38,678 bases of DNA from Alphaproteobacteria bacterium (GCA_016792785.1 JAEUML010000212.1:1-38678); one strand, 5' to 3'; numbered from the stretch's first letter, positions 15,286-23,140 are shown. Notes: a model not told the origin generated them from the sequence alone. Numbers and translations: made by a program.

Positions 15286-17117
15286 GCGATCAGGCGTTCC
15301 GCTTCGGCGCCCGACGCGATCAAGCGGCTGGCGGGCAGGCTGACTGTGACGGTCGTGCCCTGGTGCGGTTCGCTTTCGATCTCGAGCGCGCCGTCGTGCA
15401 ACTCGATCAGCTGGCGTGCGAGCGGCAGCCCAAGCCCCGCGCCGTGCCGGCCATGCGATGTCGCTTCGGACGCCGCGCTGAACGGTGCGGCCGCGTGCGG
15501 CGCAAGGTTCGGCGGCATGCCGATCCCCGTGTCTGCGATGACAATGGCGGGCCGGCCGATCGTGTCGGTCTTCAGCATCACGTCAACGCGGCCCTGTTCC
15601 GGCGTGAACTTGATCGCGTTGGAGAGCAGGTTGAACAGAATCTGTTTCAGCTTCTGCGCGTCGGCCTTGACGATCAGGGGTGCATCCGCGCCCGTGAAGC
15701 TGAGCACGAGCTTCGCCTTGTCGGCGGCATCGCCCATGACGGCGACGCTTTCGTGCACGAGTTGGACAAGGTCGAGTTCGGCGTCGCGCAGCGGCGCATG
15801 CCCGGCCTCAGCTTCCGACAGATCGAACAGGTCGTTGATGACGGTCAAAAGCTGCGTACCGCTGCGGCTGATGTCCTTGGCATAGCTCGCTCGCGTGTTG
15901 CCGGTGGCGGCGCTCAGCGCTTCCGAATTGATCGCCTCGGAGAGCTCAACGATAGTCGCCAGCTGCTCCTTAAGCGCTCGCGCCAGGCTCGCCAAGTGTT
16001 CCGACTTCGCATGCAGCGCGTTCTCGGCATCTTCCTTCTGGCGCAATAACGCACGCTCGCGCGCCGCCGACTGCACTTGCATCGCCTTTGCTTGGCGCAA
16101 CGAAGCGAAAGCGCGCGCCAGCGGACCGAATGTGTCTGCGGCTCGAACGTCGACCGCGCGCACGGCCTCGCCGCGCGCCGTCCGTTCCATCGCATCCCCG
16201 ATCTGTACCAAGGGCGTCGCCCAGCGCCACGCGAAGACCAGAGCCGCGATTGCGCCGAGAAACGCCACAAAGCCGGCAATCGATATCGTCTGATCGACCG
16301 CGCCGAGAATGGATGCACCGGCGGGCGTCACGGAGCGCAAGATAAATCCCGGATCGCGCACCAAGCCTTTGCCTTTCGACGCCGCGCTGCTGAGCGCATA
16401 AGGCGCGCCGCGCCAAACAACCTCGCCGGCCGGCGCTTCGAGCGCGTTCACGGCGTCAATGAGTGAGGCGTCCGACCGCGTGGCATAAGCTTGGCGGGTG
16501 TCCTCCCGGCGCGAGAGCAACACGACGTTCCGATCGGAGCCAAGAACCGAAGTCGCCTTCGAGGTCTTGACCAGCAGGCTGAGGTCGACCGTGCCGGACA
16601 AAGTGCCCACCACCGTTTGCCGGTCGTACGACGCAATCACGGGCACGCTGAAGGCGATCGCTGCGACACGCCCGGAATCGCGTACCGCAAGCGGGCCTTG
16701 ATAAGTGCTGCCGGATGCGGCCGCGCGGAAACCTTCGTCTGCTGCAGCGGGGCGGCCCTGATCAGTCTCGGACGTCGCCGCGACCACGTTGCCGCGCGCA
16801 TCGGTGGCGAAGAGGTCCTTGAATTCGGGGTATTGCGTTCTGAGTTCGGAGAGCACACGGGCAATCTCGCGCCCGTCGTCGCCGATCAGCACGTCTTGCA
16901 TCGTCGGCAACGCAGCGAAGGCTTTGAGATGAGCCAGATTGAGCGCGAGCCGCGCCTCTACCGCCGCCGCCATCGACTGCGTCGCGGTCTCGAGATCGCG
17001 ACGGCTTTGTTCGCGTAGCGTCTCCATCCCGGCAAGCCACGCCGCGCCGAGCGCCAGCGCCGCCGGCACCGCGATGCACGCCGCGAACACGGCCGTCACT
17101 TTGACCCTCAACCACAT
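15282..17117 (-). CDS. Cache-HAMP sensor protein with degenerate histidine kinase core
   Basis: 611 residues. TM1 at 7-30, a periplasmic double-Cache-like domain (about 35-265), TM2 at 270-298, HAMP (about 300-350), coiled coil (350-375), HisKA-like helices (370-440) and HATPase_c (about 485-596). The ATPase motifs are intact: N496/N500 in the N box, DTGIG at 529-533, GAGLGL at 559-564. In the HisKA region KSEHLASLARALKEQL aligns without gaps to KSEFLANMSHELRTPL of the other kinase in this window, so the phospho-acceptor His is Arg380 (codon at 15978-15980) and the following Pro is also lost. The ATG at 17117 overlaps the upstream stop by ten bases and has GAGGG before it. It may regulate a partner kinase, like DivL, which has Tyr there. 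Confidence 0.88.
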   Translation of the reverse strand: MWLRVKVTAVFAACIAVPAALALGAAWLAGMETLREQSRRDLETATQSMAAAVEARLALNLAHLKAFAALPTMQDVLIGDDGREIARVLSELRTQYPEFKDLFATDARGNVVAATSETDQGRPAAADEGFRAAASGSTYQGPLAVRDSGRVAAIAFSVPVIASYDRQTVVGTLSGTVDLSLLVKTSKATSVLGSDRNVVLLSRREDTRQAYATRSDASLIDAVNALEAPAGEVVWRGAPYALSSAASKGKGLVRDPGFILRSVTPAGASILGAVDQTISIAGFVAFLGAIAALVFAWRWATPLVQIGDAMERTARGEAVRAVDVRAADTFGPLARAFASLRQAKAMQVQSAARERALLRQKEDAENALHAKSEHLASLARALKEQLATIVELSEAINSEALSAATGNTRASYAKDISRSGTQLLTVINDLFDLSEAEAGHAPLRDAELDLVQLVHESVAVMGDAADKAKLVLSFTGADAPLIVKADAQKLKQILFNLLSNAIKFTPEQGRVDVMLKTDTIGRPAIVIADTGIGMPPNLAPHAAAPFSAASEATSHGRHGAGLGLPLARQLIELHDGALEIESEPHQGTTVTVSLPASRLIASGAEAERLIA

Positions 17118-17926
17118 AGGCGTGTTCCCTCGTTCGGGCAGCGGTGCGGAAGGGTGGCGGGCTTCGCCGCGATCACCGTCCATGCGCCGTCCGATCGATA
17201 GCTGATGTTGAAACGGTCCTTGCCGCGCGCGACTTCACCGGAACCTTCGCCGGGCTTTCCCTTCACCGCTTTGCGCATCGCGTCGAGCGACAAGCCTGCG
17301 ATCAGCTTCCCGGGTTGTGCCCCACGCGTGTCGGCGAGCACGTGCCCCTTTGCATCGACGAGCACCAGGAACGCGCCCTTGGGCGCGCCGCGCGCCATGA
17401 TGGCGCGATAAGCGGCTGCGTCCTGCCGCGCGCTTAGGACAAATTCCTTCTGCTCACGCCACACAACGGGCGCAGCAAACGTGAAACCGTCGCGGCCGAC
17501 GATCATCGCCGCCGTAGTAGGTGCTTGTGCGAAGCCCGCCACGAGCACGGGATCGCGCTTCATGTCGAGCGGCGCCGTCGAGCCCGACGTCGCACCCGTG
17601 CGAACGACGAGTTCGCCGGAGCGATCGACGAGCACGATGTCGTGCAAGCCGAAGCGGCTCGACACGTTGGCGAACATCGCCGCCATGCGCGCTCTCAAGC
17701 GTACACCTTCGCCTTGCGTCGAGGCGTTCAGATAGGCGGCGAACACACGGTCTTGGGCCAGCCGCGCGAGCTGACCAGCGCCCTTCGCCTTGAAGAGAGA
17801 AATCGCCGCCGACTTCTCGAGCGCGAGAGCGCGCAGGGCATCGAGGTCGCTTGCCCGCGAAGGCGCAGCGCACAACGCGCACGCAACAAGCGCGATCAAT
17901 ACCCGCAAAGAAGAAACCCCACCCAT
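17108..17926 (-). CDS. exported Cache-like sensor protein
   Basis: 272 residues with a signal peptide (cleavage probably after PSRA near 24) and no later membrane segment. The body has two regions that read like Cache/PAS-like sensor folds: FGLHDIVLVDRSGELVVRTG around 90-110 and AFLVLVDAKGHVLADTRGAQPGKLIAGL around 185-215. The stop overlaps the start of the degenerate kinase, so the two are coupled and may form a two-part periplasmic sensor. The ATG at 17926 has no clear Shine-Dalgarno; direct TAACAAA repeats lie just upstream. Ligand unknown. Confidence 0.75.
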   Translation of the reverse strand: MGGVSSLRVLIALVACALCAAPSRASDLDALRALALEKSAAISLFKAKGAGQLARLAQDRVFAAYLNASTQGEGVRLRARMAAMFANVSSRFGLHDIVLVDRSGELVVRTGATSGSTAPLDMKRDPVLVAGFAQAPTTAAMIVGRDGFTFAAPVVWREQKEFVLSARQDAAAYRAIMARGAPKGAFLVLVDAKGHVLADTRGAQPGKLIAGLSLDAMRKAVKGKPGEGSGEVARGKDRFNISYRSDGAWTVIAAKPATLPHRCPNEGTRLCG

Positions 17927-17936
17927 CGACGCGTGC

Positions 17937-17953
17937 TTTGTTACGTTTTGTTA
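17937..17953 (-). repeat. tandem TAACAAA direct repeats before the sensor operon
   Basis: Two identical heptamers, TAACAAA on the minus strand, start ten bases apart, about one helical turn. The nearer one ends eleven bases before the start codon. Direct repeats with this period are a usual binding layout for OmpR/PhoB-type regulators; the link is inference. Confidence 0.4.
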
Positions 17954-18099
17954 GCGCCGGATGAACGATCGGTAACCGACCGCCGAGGCCGCGCTTGCAC
18001 GGTTTCGACACTACGAAGGCGGCTCTAAGAAATGCTGAAAAGCGCGTCCTCGCGCACAAAGAATCCGCACACGGACGATCGATTGTGTTCGCCGCGCCA

Positions 18100-18486
18100 C
18101 TACTCGGCGTCGGCCGCTCCCTCGGTCATGATGTAGGCGATGCTGAACAGCACGCCTAACACGCCATCGATGAGCCCAGCGGCCAGAACGTCCCAGCCGA
18201 TGTCGCCCGCGGCAAACAGCATCAATGTGGCAAGCGTGAACGGAAACTTCTCGAGCATCGCCGGCAGCATCAACAGCCGATAGCGGACGGGGTCGGTCGC
18301 GATCAGCAGAAAAGCAACCTGCCAGGCCAGTCCGACCAGAAAGAACCCATGCACCAAATGCGGATGGGTCGTCACCACCATCATCGAGTCAAAGCCGAAT
18401 AGGTAGGCCGCGTAAAGAAGGCCCAATATGCCGATGCCCCAGATCCCGGCGATCTGAAAGACGCGGGTGGCGAACAGAGTCCACAA
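18100..18486 (-). CDS. small integral membrane protein, unknown
   Basis: 128 residues with four hydrophobic segments (about 12-31, 44-64, 80-95 and 100-120). Not recognised. HPHLVHGFFLVGLAWQVAFL is the most distinctive piece. It starts three bases after the stop of the degenerate cold-shock gene, so it is the third gene of that operon. A stress-related membrane role is possible from context only. Confidence 0.7.
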   Translation of the reverse strand: MWTLFATRVFQIAGIWGIGILGLLYAAYLFGFDSMMVVTTHPHLVHGFFLVGLAWQVAFLLIATDPVRYRLLMLPAMLEKFPFTLATLMLFAAGDIGWDVLAAGLIDGVLGVLFSIAYIMTEGAADAE

Positions 18487-18489
18487 AGC

Positions 18490-18849
18490 TCAGCGCCAAC
18501 CTTTGGATATGAGTCCGGGATCGGGCAGCGGGGGCAGGGTGGTAAGGTCGATGCGGATTTGCCGCGCTGTTTGGCCGTCGGGTCCTTCGACGACTTCGAA
18601 CGTCACCGGCTGCCCGTTGTCGAGCCGTCCGCGGTCGCATGCGGCGACATCGTCGATGTTGAAGATCGCATCGCCGGTGGCGGGACTCGCGACCAAGCCG
18701 TACGACTTGGCGGGTGCATAGAGCTTGACCACGCCGACCTGACGCGTCAGCCGGCGCCTCGCGACCGGCACGACGATCGGTGGCCGCAAATCAGGATCGC
18801 TGACGCTGCCTTCGGGCGCGGTATCCCATTCGATCGCACGTTGTGCCAT
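18490..18849 (-). CDS. cold-shock domain protein, divergent
   Basis: 119 residues. A cold-shock domain spans about 38-100 (GVVKLYAPAKSYGLVAS ... DAIFNIDDV ... GQPVTFEVVEG). The RNA-binding motifs are weakened: RNP1 reads KSYGLVA instead of KGFGFI, and RNP2 reads AIFNIDD with Asn for His. Nucleic-acid binding may be altered. N-terminal tail of about 35 residues with RRRLTRQ. It follows the cold-shock/glyoxalase fusion gene by 30 bases and is in one operon with it. Confidence 0.8.
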   Translation of the reverse strand: MAQRAIEWDTAPEGSVSDPDLRPPIVVPVARRRLTRQVGVVKLYAPAKSYGLVASPATGDAIFNIDDVAACDRGRLDNGQPVTFEVVEGPDGQTARQIRIDLTTLPPLPDPGLISKGWR

Positions 18850-18879
18850 GACGGTTCTCTCCCAGTTGAGAACCCCCGC

Positions 18880-19641
18880 CTAAAACGCACGCGGGCGATT
18901 CTGCACGACATCGATCCGGTTCCCGTCCGGATCGTAGAATGTAAACCACTTGACGCCGCCGTTCTTGAGCGGCGTGACCGTCACCCCAAGACCTTCCAGC
19001 TTGGCGTGGACCCCCTCCACGTCGCCGGTGCGGAAATTGGGAAACGAGGTTGCGACATCGCTTGTCGCCGGCGCTTCTTCCGGTCCGAGTTGCCACAAGC
19101 AAAGATTGGCGCCGCGGCCAAGGTCGAGCAGCACGGTCGGCCCCGACGAATTGTCCTCGACCGCCTTGAGTTCCAACACCCGCTCGTACCAAGCGCGCGC
19201 CGACTTCAGATCGCGCACACGCAGCACCACCATATTGAGAGCGTCGAAGATACCGGCGTGCGGGCGTGGACCGGCGTCGGGCCTGGGTCCGCGTCCTTCG
19301 CGCGGACCGCCAAAGCCGCCGCGGCCGCCGCCATCACCACCGAAGCCGCCGGGACCGCGCGGACGAAACCCGCCGCCGCCCCCTCCGCCACCGCCGTCGC
19401 GGAAGCCGCCGCGCGGTTGCGGGGCAGGCGCCGGACCGTCGAGCTGAATTTCCGCAGCCATCGTCTTGCCGCGGTCTTGCGCGAGGTCGAACGTGACCCG
19501 CTGTCCTTCACCGAGAGCGGTAACGCCCGCCTTCGTCAGCGCCGAGATGTGAACGAAAACATCAGCCCCGCCGCCGTCTGGAAGAATGAAACCGAAGCCC
19601 TTCGCTTGGTTGAACCACTTAACAGTCCCGGATTTCCGCAT
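18880..19641 (-). CDS. fusion: cold-shock domain, Gly/Arg-rich linker, glyoxalase (VOC) domain
   Basis: 253 residues in one uninterrupted frame. Residues 1-68 are a full cold-shock domain with RNP1 KGFGFI (14-19) and RNP2 VFVHIS (28-33). Residues 70-130 are a low-complexity Gly/Arg/Pro linker with RGG-like units, typical of RNA-binding or phase-separating tails. Residues 132-250 are a VOC domain: LNMVVLRVRDLKSARAWYERVL at the start and FYDPDGNRIDVVQ at the end, with Asp where the usual metal-binding Glu would be. The enzyme part may be active or only a ligand sensor. ATG with GAGGA about twelve bases upstream. First gene of a three-gene operon. Confidence 0.88.
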   Translation of the reverse strand: MRKSGTVKWFNQAKGFGFILPDGGGADVFVHISALTKAGVTALGEGQRVTFDLAQDRGKTMAAEIQLDGPAPAPQPRGGFRDGGGGGGGGGFRPRGPGGFGGDGGGRGGFGGPREGRGPRPDAGPRPHAGIFDALNMVVLRVRDLKSARAWYERVLELKAVEDNSSGPTVLLDLGRGANLCLWQLGPEEAPATSDVATSFPNFRTGDVEGVHAKLEGLGVTVTPLKNGGVKWFTFYDPDGNRIDVVQNRPRAF

Positions 19642-19804
19642 AGTCAGTGCTAGTCCTCAACAATCCCACGTCCCTCAAATGAGCGAATCCACACACGCGG
19701 AGGGTCTGGCCCAAAGGACACAATCAATAGCGCGATCACGCCTTCCTGGAAAGGCGCTATCTGCCGGATAAGACAGTTCCCGCAGGCGACGACCGCCCGA
19801 GCTA
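19642..19804 (-). promoter_or_regulatory. leader region of the cold-shock operon
   Basis: 163 bases between the SufR-like stop and the fusion gene. A CGCCTT/AAGGCG hairpin with a six-base loop lies near 19738-19756, without a T-run, so it may be a weak terminator or part of a structured cold-shock-type leader. No clear -35/-10 pair was found. Confidence 0.3.
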
Positions 19805-20455
19805 TCACAACTTTCTGGGGTGGATTGTGTAGGCGCAGCGCCGCGCCCCGGCCAGGATGTGGTCTGTGCGTTCGATCACAACATCGCGGCCGAGCGCCGC
19901 GCGGAACACCTCGAGTTCCTGGCGGCAGAGCCCCGAACACGCGGTCGCGGCGCGGCAGATGGGGCAGTGATTCTCGATCAGCAGAAAGCCGTCATCGGTC
20001 GCCACAGCTTCGGCCATGTAGCCCGCCTCGCTGCGCAGCCGCGCCAGGCGCTTCACCTTCTCGCGCAACGTCTGGGCCGACGCGAGCGCCTCGCGGTAGC
20101 TCGCGATCTGCTGCTCCGTGCGCTTCTCGATCAGCTTGGTGAGCCCGCGCTCGCCGAACACCGAACGGATATTGCCGATGAGTTCGACCGAAAGCTCTGC
20201 ATGCGCATCGGCAAACAGCGCATCGGCTGGGGACTCCGCGCACCAGAGCTTCGACGGCCGGCCCCGTCCGCCGGTCTTCGGCGCGGCCGCGAACGAAACA
20301 AGCCCTTCCTCTTCAAGCGCATAGAGGTGCTGGCGCACGGCCATCGCGGTCACGCCGAGTTCAGACGCGATATCCTGTGCCTCGCAGGGCCCGCGCCGCT
20401 TCAGAACGCCCAGCACGGCGCGCTTGGCCTCGGTCGGACTTGTGATGCCGGTCAT
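19805..20455 (-). CDS. SufR-like winged-helix regulator with Fe-S cysteine motif
   Basis: 216 residues. An N-terminal winged helix at about 8-70 (DIASELGVTAMAVRQHLYALEEEGLV, with GGRGRPSK in the wing) is followed by a helical linker and a C-terminal cluster: C164 and C167 in HCPIC, C173, C177 in GLC, and C207 in ARRC. This layout is that of SufR, a repressor of Fe-S assembly genes that senses the cluster state. No suf genes are near, so it may be a relative with another target. An AT-rich stretch upstream (20470-20530) probably holds its promoter. Confidence 0.82.
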   Translation of the reverse strand: MTGITSPTEAKRAVLGVLKRRGPCEAQDIASELGVTAMAVRQHLYALEEEGLVSFAAAPKTGGRGRPSKLWCAESPADALFADAHAELSVELIGNIRSVFGERGLTKLIEKRTEQQIASYREALASAQTLREKVKRLARLRSEAGYMAEAVATDDGFLLIENHCPICRAATACSGLCRQELEVFRAALGRDVVIERTDHILAGARRCAYTIHPRKL

Positions 20456-20464
20456 GCCGAATTG

Positions 20465-20779
20465 CTAAAGCATGAGATTGTCTAAATCAACGTATCCGCT
20501 TATAAATGGCAAAGACAAAACTATAGAAATGGCGCGGCCGTGTTTCCCGCCAAAGAACGCGATGCACTCTTCGACCACGGCATTCGCGAACCGATCTTCG
20601 CCTGCCATCGCGCGAAGACACCGGGCGCGGTCGCCGACGAAGCGTGAAGGCACACTCGCCCAAGCGTTGCTCGCGGCGACGAACCGCGATCTGAACAACC
20701 CGATCAAGTCCCACCACGCGTTGCGCTGCGCGCACCAGGCGTTGAGCTTCGTCGGTGCTGAAGGATGAGCGCTTTGCAA
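20465..20779 (-). CDS. possible small Trp-rich protein, unknown
   Basis: A 104-codon frame from a TTG start with GGAGG upstream, ending nine bases before the SufR-like gene. The product has several Trp (NAWCAQRNAWWDLIGLF) and reads more like a protein than the overlapping plus-strand frame, but third-position GC cannot separate the two because both frames share that position. The last 25 codons are AT-rich and look more like a promoter region than coding sequence. If it is not a gene, 20456-20827 holds only regulatory DNA. Confidence 0.35.
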   Translation of the reverse strand: MQSAHPSAPTKLNAWCAQRNAWWDLIGLFRSRFVAASNAWASVPSRFVGDRARCLRAMAGEDRFANAVVEECIAFFGGKHGRAISIVLSLPFISGYVDLDNLML

Positions 20780-20827
20780 TCCGCCCGCCTCCGTTAGACT
20801 GCCCTCAAAGACAGTCGGAGGTCCCCC

Positions 20828-21565
20828 ATGTCCAAGGCACAGCGGCCGCCCGTCGCGCTGGTAATCGGTGCAGGAGACGCAACGGGCGGCGCCATCGCAC
20901 GCCGTTTCGCGCGCGAAGGCTACGCCGCCTGCGTCACGCGTCGCGAGAAGGACCGCTTGGCCCAGCTTGTTGAGGAGATCGCAGCCGCGGGCGGCACGGC
21001 CCACGCCTTCGGCTCCGACGCACGCAAAGAAGAAGAGACGATCGCCCTGTTCGACGAGATCGAACGCGATGTCGGCGAGATCGACGTCACCGTCTTCAAC
21101 ATCGGCGCCAACGTCCACTTCCCGATCGCCGAGACGACCACGCGCGTCTACACCAAGGTGTGGGAGATGGGCGCGTTCGCAGGCTTTCTGATGGGACGCG
21201 AAGCCGCGCGCCGAATGACGCCGCGGGGCAGGGGCACGATTATCTTCACCGGCGCAACGGCAAGCTTGCGCGGCTCGGCGGGCTTTGCCGCATTCGCCGG
21301 TGCCAAGCACGCGCTGCGCGCGCTCGCGCAAAGCATGGCGCGCGAACTCGCCCCGAAGGGTATTCACGTGGCGCACGTCGTCATCGACGGCGCCATCGAT
21401 ACCGCCTTCATTCGCGACACGTTTCCCGCGGCCTATGCCAAGAAGGCCGAAGGCGGAATCCTCGACCCCGATCATATCGCGGAGATGTACTGGATGATCC
21501 ACCGCCAGCCGCGCGACGCCTGGACCCACGAACTTGACCTGAGGCCTTGGATCGAGAAGTGGTAA
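20828..21565 (+). CDS. SDR family oxidoreductase with Phe in place of catalytic Tyr
   Basis: 245 residues. Cofactor-binding glycine motif GAGDATGGA at about 13-21, NIGAN where NNAG is usual, and the Ser region FTGATAS. The catalytic YxxxK position reads FAGAK, so the general-acid Tyr is Phe while Lys is kept. A classical NAD(P)-dependent reduction may not occur; similar Phe variants seem to exist in uncharacterised SDR groups. GGAGG lies shortly before the ATG. It precedes the chromene-carboxylate isomerase-like gene by 31 bases, probably in one operon. Confidence 0.85.
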   Translation: MSKAQRPPVALVIGAGDATGGAIARRFAREGYAACVTRREKDRLAQLVEEIAAAGGTAHAFGSDARKEEETIALFDEIERDVGEIDVTVFNIGANVHFPIAETTTRVYTKVWEMGAFAGFLMGREAARRMTPRGRGTIIFTGATASLRGSAGFAAFAGAKHALRALAQSMARELAPKGIHVAHVVIDGAIDTAFIRDTFPAAYAKKAEGGILDPDHIAEMYWMIHRQPRDAWTHELDLRPWIEKW

Positions 21566-21596
21566 GGCAAGAGACAACGCAAGGACGCCGCGACCC

Positions 21597-22184
21597 ATGA
21601 CGAAATTCGTCGAGTTCCTGTTCGACTTCGGAAGCCCGACGTCGTACCTCGCCTACAAGCAGCTGCCGAAAATCGCCTCCCGCCACGGCGCGCGTATCGT
21701 GTGGACGCCGATCTTGCTCGGCGCCGTGTTCAAGGCGACCGGCAACGCGTCACCCGCGATGGTGCCCGCAAAGGCACGCTACATGAATGTCGATCTCGCG
21801 CGCTTCGCCAAGCGCTACGGCGTCGTGTTGAACTTCAACGCGCACTTCCCGGTGAACACGCTGCCTCTGATGCGCGGCGCGGTCGCTTATCAGTCGACCC
21901 CGCAATTCGACCTTTACGTGAACGCGATGTTCGATGCGATGTGGGCGCACCCGCGCAATCTGAACGACGAGGGTGAAATCGCGCATGTGCTTCACGACAT
22001 CGGTGTCGATCCGGGCGACTTCCGGGACCGCATCGATCGTCCCGATGTGAAGGAGAAGCTGAAGGCGAATACCGAAGGCGCGATCGCGCGCGGCGTCTTC
22101 GGCGCGCCGACGTTTTTCGTGAACGGCGAGATGTTCTTCGGTCAAGATCGCATCGACTTCGTGGAAGAGAAATTGCTGCCCTGA
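21597..22184 (+). CDS. 2-hydroxychromene-2-carboxylate isomerase-like protein (DsbA/kappa-GST fold)
   Basis: 195 residues. FLFDFGSPTSYLAYKQLPKI at the N-terminus and VFGAPTFFVNGEMFFGQDRIDFVEE at the C-terminus are hallmarks of the NahD/kappa glutathione transferase family, with Ser in the FDFGSP active-site loop. NahD uses glutathione to isomerise a chromene carboxylate in naphthalene breakdown, but most genomic relatives have no known substrate and there are no other naphthalene genes here. Follows the SDR gene closely; a shared detoxification or catabolic role is likely. Confidence 0.88.
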   Translation: MTKFVEFLFDFGSPTSYLAYKQLPKIASRHGARIVWTPILLGAVFKATGNASPAMVPAKARYMNVDLARFAKRYGVVLNFNAHFPVNTLPLMRGAVAYQSTPQFDLYVNAMFDAMWAHPRNLNDEGEIAHVLHDIGVDPGDFRDRIDRPDVKEKLKANTEGAIARGVFGAPTFFVNGEMFFGQDRIDFVEEKLLP

Positions 22185-22261
22185 CACACGCCGCGCGCGA
22201 ATTTGGAGCGCGACCTGCCGTTTGCTATCCAAGATGCGGGTGAGCGTTTTGGGGGCGTGCG

Positions 22262-23140
22262 GTGAAGGGCATCAAGGAATCGGGCACGATTGCGATCAAC
22301 GGGTTCGTGTTGATCGCAGTTCTGATCATCGGCGCACTGTTCCTTGCGGCGAACTTCGAGCAGGTGACGCGCCTCCTCGGCCCTTTCAACCTCGACGATC
22401 TGTCCGGCGTCTACATCCTGATCGGCGCCATGCTGTTCTTTCTGCTCGTGCCGAGTTTCGTGATCAACAATCCGAACGAAGCGCGCGTGATCCTGTTCTT
22501 CGGCCAATATGTCGGCACGTTGAAACGCGCCGGCTTTTACTGGGTCTTGCCGTTCACGACCCGCGAGGTTGTTTCGCGAAAGGTCGTCAGCCTCAACACC
22601 AAGACGCTCAAGGTCAACGATGCACGCGGCAATCCGATCGAGATCGGCGCCGTCATCGTCTGGCACGTGAAGGATTCGGCGCGCGCGGCGCTCAACGTCG
22701 ACAACTACCGCGAGTTCGTCGCCGTGCAGTCCGAGACGGCGGTGCGCGCACTCGCAAGCCGCTATCCCTACGACTCCGACGAAGGGCATGACTCGCTTCG
22801 CGGCTCTCCGGACAAGCTGTCGAGCGACCTGCAGAACGAACTTCAGGGTCGTCTGGACATTGCCGGCATCGAGGTCACCGAGACGCGCCTCTCGCACCTC
22901 GCTTACGCGCCGGAGATTGCATCGGCCATGTTGCGCCGCCAACAGGCGGAAGCGGTCGTCAGTGCGCGCCGGATCATCACCGAGAACGCGGTACGAATGG
23001 CCGACGCAGCGCTCACGCAGCTTGAAACCGAGGGCAAGCTCAAACTCGACGACAACGCCAAAGCGCGGCTTGTCAGCAATCTGCTGGTGGCGTTGGTATC
23101 CGAGCGCGACGCCCAGCCTGTGATCGACCTCAACCCATGA
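22262..23140 (+). CDS. SPFH/Band 7 domain membrane protein
   Basis: 292 residues from a GTG start. Two N-terminal membrane segments (about 13-31 and 48-67), then an SPFH domain (VPSFVINNPNEARVILFFGQYVGTLKRAGFYWVLPF onward) and a C-terminal coiled region with ARRIITENAVRMADAALTQLE. Such proteins form large ring- or cage-like assemblies at the inner membrane and often control proteases, as HflKC does for FtsH. The next plus-strand gene is an HslV-like protein, but a hairpin and a large palindrome lie between them, so joint transcription is uncertain. Confidence 0.88.
   Translation: MKGIKESGTIAINGFVLIAVLIIGALFLAANFEQVTRLLGPFNLDDLSGVYILIGAMLFFLLVPSFVINNPNEARVILFFGQYVGTLKRAGFYWVLPFTTREVVSRKVVSLNTKTLKVNDARGNPIEIGAVIVWHVKDSARAALNVDNYREFVAVQSETAVRALASRYPYDSDEGHDSLRGSPDKLSSDLQNELQGRLDIAGIEVTETRLSHLAYAPEIASAMLRRQQAEAVVSARRIITENAVRMADAALTQLETEGKLKLDDNAKARLVSNLLVALVSERDAQPVIDLNP

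Noticed and set aside
19280-19440. GC-rich repeated units that might be a tandem repeat element
   Set aside because: They are codons for the Gly/Arg-rich linker of the cold-shock/glyoxalase fusion, in frame and without a repeated DNA unit.
20780-21598. Upstream extension of the Trp-rich minus-strand frame
   Set aside because: This part is antisense to the well-supported SDR gene, so only the segment up to 20779 was kept as a low-confidence candidate.
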